A model generated the notes under the pieces. It saw nothing but the letters and a program-made list of their open reading frames with translations. It ran no database searches and was not told the DNA's origin. A stretch of DNA of 35,300 nucleotides from the NCBI GenBank assembly GCA_964432985.1, contig CAYSPT010000054.1:1-35300 (forward strand), in the 5' to 3' direction. Below are positions 33,278 through 35,300 of the stretch, one piece after another. Position numbers and translations under genes: made by a program. Origin of the DNA: CAYSPT01 sp964432985. Lineage in GTDB: Bacteria > Muiribacteriota > CAYSPT01. Within the stretch, counting starts at the first letter, position 1. Each line of letters starts with the position of its first letter.

Positions 33278-33350
33278 ACTCTTACATACCAAAGAAAGAG
33301 GTAATAATTCCAGGAGGATATTCAGGCGGAAACCGGCCGGGAATGAGACT

Positions 33351-35291
33351 ATGAAAAACTCCTTTTATTCACGAAGATGGCTTATTGTCCTCTGCCTGCT
33401 GCTTCAGGTATGGGCATTACCGCTCACCGCTGCCCGTGAATCCGAAGAATTCTCACTTCTCGTCTTCAAGCGGGCGATTGACCTTGATAATCTCCGGCTG
33501 GTTGTGCAATGGCTGAGCAATGACCTGCGCAGCGATGATGAACTGACAGGCTTTTCCACACGGCTGAAAAACGTTGAAGAAGCTATCTATGCCAGCGTTC
33601 CGGCAACGTTCGACCGGGTTTCCTATGAGCACCTGATCATCGGTCAGCTAGGCTCCTGTCAGCCTCTGTCCGCTCTACAAGAGCGCCGGGTGCGAACCCA
33701 TATCAGGTATTCGGTAGATTATCTCAACCTGGTTCCGGAAACAGATATTGCCGCACTTGAGAAAGAACAGGTTATCACCCCGGATCAGATATCATACAGC
33801 GATGACAACAATTTTGTCATTACCGCCGGGTTTTCTCCCGAAACAAAGGACCTGCACCCCGATGTGCCCCACACCATCGTGGATTTGCAGCACTATGTCC
33901 ACCGGCGGCTGGGCCGGGTGCCGGTTTCGCAGGCATTACTGTCCGGATGGGACCTTCATCTCTTTGACACCCCTGCCGGAATTGCCCTGCCGTATCTTCA
34001 AAGACACGGTTACCGGGAATTCTACCGGGTCAACAATTTCTATAGCCAGTGGGGCAAGAGAACCTACCTGGCCATGGACGGCACCCGGACCGCCCTCGTT
34101 TTTACCGATGTCTTCGGCGATTTTATGCGCGTGCACATTGCCTCTATGCTCAAAATGGTTACAGCCGGGGAGACACGATTCGATCCTGAAAAAATCCACT
34201 TTTATCACAACCTCAAGTGCACCGCCAAGGAAGAGATGGTTAAAAAATACCGTAGAGATATTCCCTGGATTTGCGGGGGAAAAGACGCGGCGGTGATTCT
34301 CGGCTACCTGGATATTCTTGGTGAGACAATCCGCAAACGCGTTATCCTGCACAAAACGGCAGTTTTTTTGAAAACGTACATCACCGGGCGGGAAAAAAGA
34401 GAGATAGAAATCCGCCTGGATGAACAGGGCAACTCCAGGCTCCGGGATTTATTCCGCCATCTGGCGGACGAGCAGAAACCTGTACCGTCCATCAGGAACA
34501 TCAGGGGAAATGACTACTATGACCTGTTGGAGGAGTTGAATCGCAGCTGCAGTACGCTGCCCTGTGTCAATAGGCTTAACCTCTATTTGACGGCCAAAAT
34601 GATCAGACCCGTTCACAAGCGCGGGAAAGGTGAAGCCCTGGAGTACGACATGTTCGCGTTCAGAGATACAAAGGGAGCGCGGCGGTACATGATCAACATT
34701 GGAGCTATGCACTCCATCTTCGGCGATATGGCTGCGGAAATTACCAGGATCTCTCTTGCCAACGGTGTCAGCCGGATGGTCTTTTCAGGCTCCGCCGGCG
34801 CCCTTAACACAGACTATCCCTATTATGCATTGACAATCCCCGAAACTGTCACCGACCACCGGGGAGAAACTGTGGCCGATTTTCCCGATAACTGCTTCAA
34901 CCGTTATGCTTCACCTTCCTTCGGCGGCCCGGATTTCAGGAGTGATATGGCCGGCAAACACAAGACGGGCCGGATTATCTTCTCAACAGTACACCGGGGG
35001 GTCGTGTCACCCTTGATGGAAACGCAGCCCATGGTCCGGTCCATGCTCGGAATGGGGATCGATACCGTTGATGTAGAACTGGCGGAGGTGATCAAGGCAA
35101 TTAAGCACCATCCCGGGGCCACTTTTGGCGCCGCTCTGATCGTAAGCGATTTTCCGGGTGCCTTTCTGGACCGGAAGAAGCACCACCTGGACCAGGTGGA
35201 TTACCGGAAGAAATACGAGATAATTCCGGCCCTGGTCGATTTGATATTCGCCTACCTCGACGTGGAAGAGGTGCTCTATTTTGACAACTAA
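33351..35291 (+). CDS. Exported protein with a C-terminal nucleoside-phosphorylase-like domain
   Basis: 646 residues from the ATG at 33351. It opens with a signal peptide (RRWLIVLCLLLQVW, cleavage near TAARE). Upstream in-frame codons to 33264 add an unlikely basic N-terminus before this signal. Residues about 30-440 are unfamiliar to me. From about 443 the sequence follows the purine nucleoside phosphorylase / MTA-SAH nucleosidase pattern: MVFSGSAGALNTD (480-485 region, the phosphate- or base-side glycine loop), VDVEL (573-577, the Glu that binds ribose hydroxyls) and IVSDFPG (Asp600, base recognition). Such enzymes are normally cytosolic, so an exported one is unusual. Other members that are anchored or fused exist, so this call is inference from motif order. 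The gene ends nine bases before the window edge. Confidence 0.7.
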   Translation: MKNSFYSRRWLIVLCLLLQVWALPLTAARESEEFSLLVFKRAIDLDNLRLVVQWLSNDLRSDDELTGFSTRLKNVEEAIYASVPATFDRVSYEHLIIGQLGSCQPLSALQERRVRTHIRYSVDYLNLVPETDIAALEKEQVITPDQISYSDDNNFVITAGFSPETKDLHPDVPHTIVDLQHYVHRRLGRVPVSQALLSGWDLHLFDTPAGIALPYLQRHGYREFYRVNNFYSQWGKRTYLAMDGTRTALVFTDVFGDFMRVHIASMLKMVTAGETRFDPEKIHFYHNLKCTAKEEMVKKYRRDIPWICGGKDAAVILGYLDILGETIRKRVILHKTAVFLKTYITGREKREIEIRLDEQGNSRLRDLFRHLADEQKPVPSIRNIRGNDYYDLLEELNRSCSTLPCVNRLNLYLTAKMIRPVHKRGKGEALEYDMFAFRDTKGARRYMINIGAMHSIFGDMAAEITRISLANGVSRMVFSGSAGALNTDYPYYALTIPETVTDHRGETVADFPDNCFNRYASPSFGGPDFRSDMAGKHKTGRIIFSTVHRGVVSPLMETQPMVRSMLGMGIDTVDVELAEVIKAIKHHPGATFGAALIVSDFPGAFLDRKKHHLDQVDYRKKYEIIPALVDLIFAYLDVEEVLYFDN

Positions 35292-35300
35292 ACGGGCTCT

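Overview
The window looks like chromosomal sequence from a diderm (Gram-negative-type), probably environmental bacterium. The grounds are a DUF481-type outer-membrane protein, a giant lipoprotein with a clear lipobox, a secreted protease and other exported proteins. There are no phage structural genes, plasmid replication genes, tRNAs, rRNAs or CRISPR arrays. A 100-base run of N shows it comes from a scaffolded draft or metagenome assembly. I cannot name the phylum from sequence alone.

Layout. 1-1150 (minus): a zinc-ribbon/membrane gene broken by an exact 20-bp tandem duplication, and a polytopic membrane protein. 1271-2494 (minus): a c-di-GMP enzyme with GGDEF and HD-GYP domains and what looks like a ribbon-helix-helix segment between them. 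2585-3036: an AT-rich hairpin, an inverted repeat, the assembly gap and a 17-bp tandem array that runs into the fetB start codon. 3029-4754 (plus): FetB-type permease plus an unknown membrane protein. 4823-5635 (minus): outer-membrane protein. 5823-7526 (plus): HAMP-class III adenylate cyclase. 7611-10649 (plus): exported thioredoxin-fold/S41-protease fusion.

10906-22410 holds one 3834-residue lipoprotein, a third of the window. After three carboxypeptidase-regulatory-like domains come 25 copies of a GNVGIGTT-P type motif, four long-period head-like blocks and two short-period repeat tracts. It ends in a domain like the C-terminus of tail-fibre-type proteins. Conserved GC-rich hub cassettes alternate with AT-richer, non-repeated segments, as if variable modules had been inserted between constant connectors. 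A glycosyltransferase-methyltransferase fusion follows 160 bp downstream (22571-24232) and may modify a surface molecule, perhaps this Ser/Thr-rich lipoprotein.

24499-27203 carries a translationally coupled tldD-tldE pair (metalloprotease for peptide maturation or degradation). A stand-alone CheY-like receiver (27338-27712) follows with its own good promoter. 27775-31501 (minus) holds two tandem paralogues fusing an APC amino-acid permease to a PTS EIIA-like domain; the second appears to have a one-base frameshift at its 5' end. 31636-33198 (minus) is a CocE-type serine hydrolase. Divergent from it, 33351-35291 encodes an exported protein whose C-terminal third resembles a nucleoside phosphorylase/nucleosidase.

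A recurrent theme is short tandem duplication, mostly not a multiple of three, at gene ends: 20 bp, 17 bp, 19 bp, about 21 bp and about 59 bp. In at least one case the duplication breaks a reading frame. The strongest candidates for something new are the modular giant lipoprotein with its neighbours, the array of ribosome-binding-site/start-codon units ahead of fetB, and the several unusual domain fusions.
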